DNA from: Muribaculaceae bacterium
Lineage (GTDB): Bacteria > Bacteroidota > Bacteroidia > Bacteroidales > Muribaculaceae
Direction: 5' to 3'
Assembly (NCBI GenBank): GCA_029059965.1
Contig: JAIDUY010000388.1
Span: 1 to 6,809 of the forward strand
DNA length: 6,809 nucleotides
Shown here: positions 6,774 to 6,809 of the stretch, piece after piece
How positions within the stretch are numbered: position 1 is the stretch's first letter
How the letters are laid out: each line of letters opens with the position of its first letter
Translations under genes and position numbers: made by a program
Notes under the pieces: model-generated
Told to the model about the DNA's origin: nothing
Seen by the model: the letters and a program-made list of their open reading frames with translations, nothing else
Database searches by the model: none

Positions 6774-6809
6774 ATGGAGAAGGTGTTGGTGATTATTCTC
6801 GCATCGTAT
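6774..6809 (+). CDS. Possible 5' end of a further gene, cut by the right edge
   Basis: An ATG at 6774 opens twelve codons to the window end, reading MEKVLVIILASY. A charged start followed by a hydrophobic beta strand resembles the first strand of a Rossmann-like fold, for example the start of a family 2 glycosyltransferase, but it could equally be the start of a membrane or signal segment. No consensus promoter is visible between the terminator and this ATG. A second open frame from the ATG codons at 6740 and 6767 also reaches the edge and reads less like a protein. Twelve codons are too few for a firm call. Confidence 0.35.
   Translation, partial: MEKVLVIILASY

Noticed and set aside
6740..6809. 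Alternative open frame from ATG 6740 (or 6767) at the right edge
   Set aside because: Its translation is polar and unlike a usual N-terminus; the frame from 6774 is more protein-like, though both are too short to judge.

Overview
This looks like a stretch of chromosome from a GC-rich member of the Bacteroidales (Bacteroidota). The evidence is two copies of the Bacteroidota-specific promoter (TTTG, a 20-base spacer, then TAnnTTTG), A-rich leaders without Shine-Dalgarno sequences, and proteins that read like Bacteroidales families. The G/C-rich third codon positions suggest a GC-rich lineage such as Muribaculaceae or Alistipes; the sequence alone does not settle which. All genes supported here lie on the + strand.

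Left part (1-3751): a probable four-gene operon. It holds the 3' end of an MFS transporter (MFSD1-like), an AGCS-type alanine/glycine:cation symporter that appears to start at TTG, lgt (prolipoprotein diacylglyceryl transferase), and an exported protein made almost entirely of TPR repeats. The last three genes are tightly coupled: the symporter stop and lgt start share one base (TAATG), and lgt and the TPR gene overlap by four bases (ATGA).

Middle (3752-5645): an intergenic region with a clear Bacteroidota promoter, then a SulP-family anion permease with a C-terminal STAS domain, most like the DauA branch. The promoter lies inside the longest open frame and shows that the real start is the ATG at 3909.

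Right part (5646-6809): a regulatory region with an 11-bp tandem AT-rich repeat just upstream of a second consensus promoter, then a monocistronic lipoprotein gene of unknown function whose mature part looks like an internal duplication. A strong hairpin terminator follows. The last 36 bases may be the start of another gene.

The window is mostly housekeeping and transport. Lgt would attach the lipid to lipoproteins such as the one encoded at 5777-6664. I see no mobile element, CRISPR array, RNA gene or defence system. The least explained items are the duplicated lipoprotein with its repeat-bearing promoter, and the TPR protein translationally coupled to lgt.
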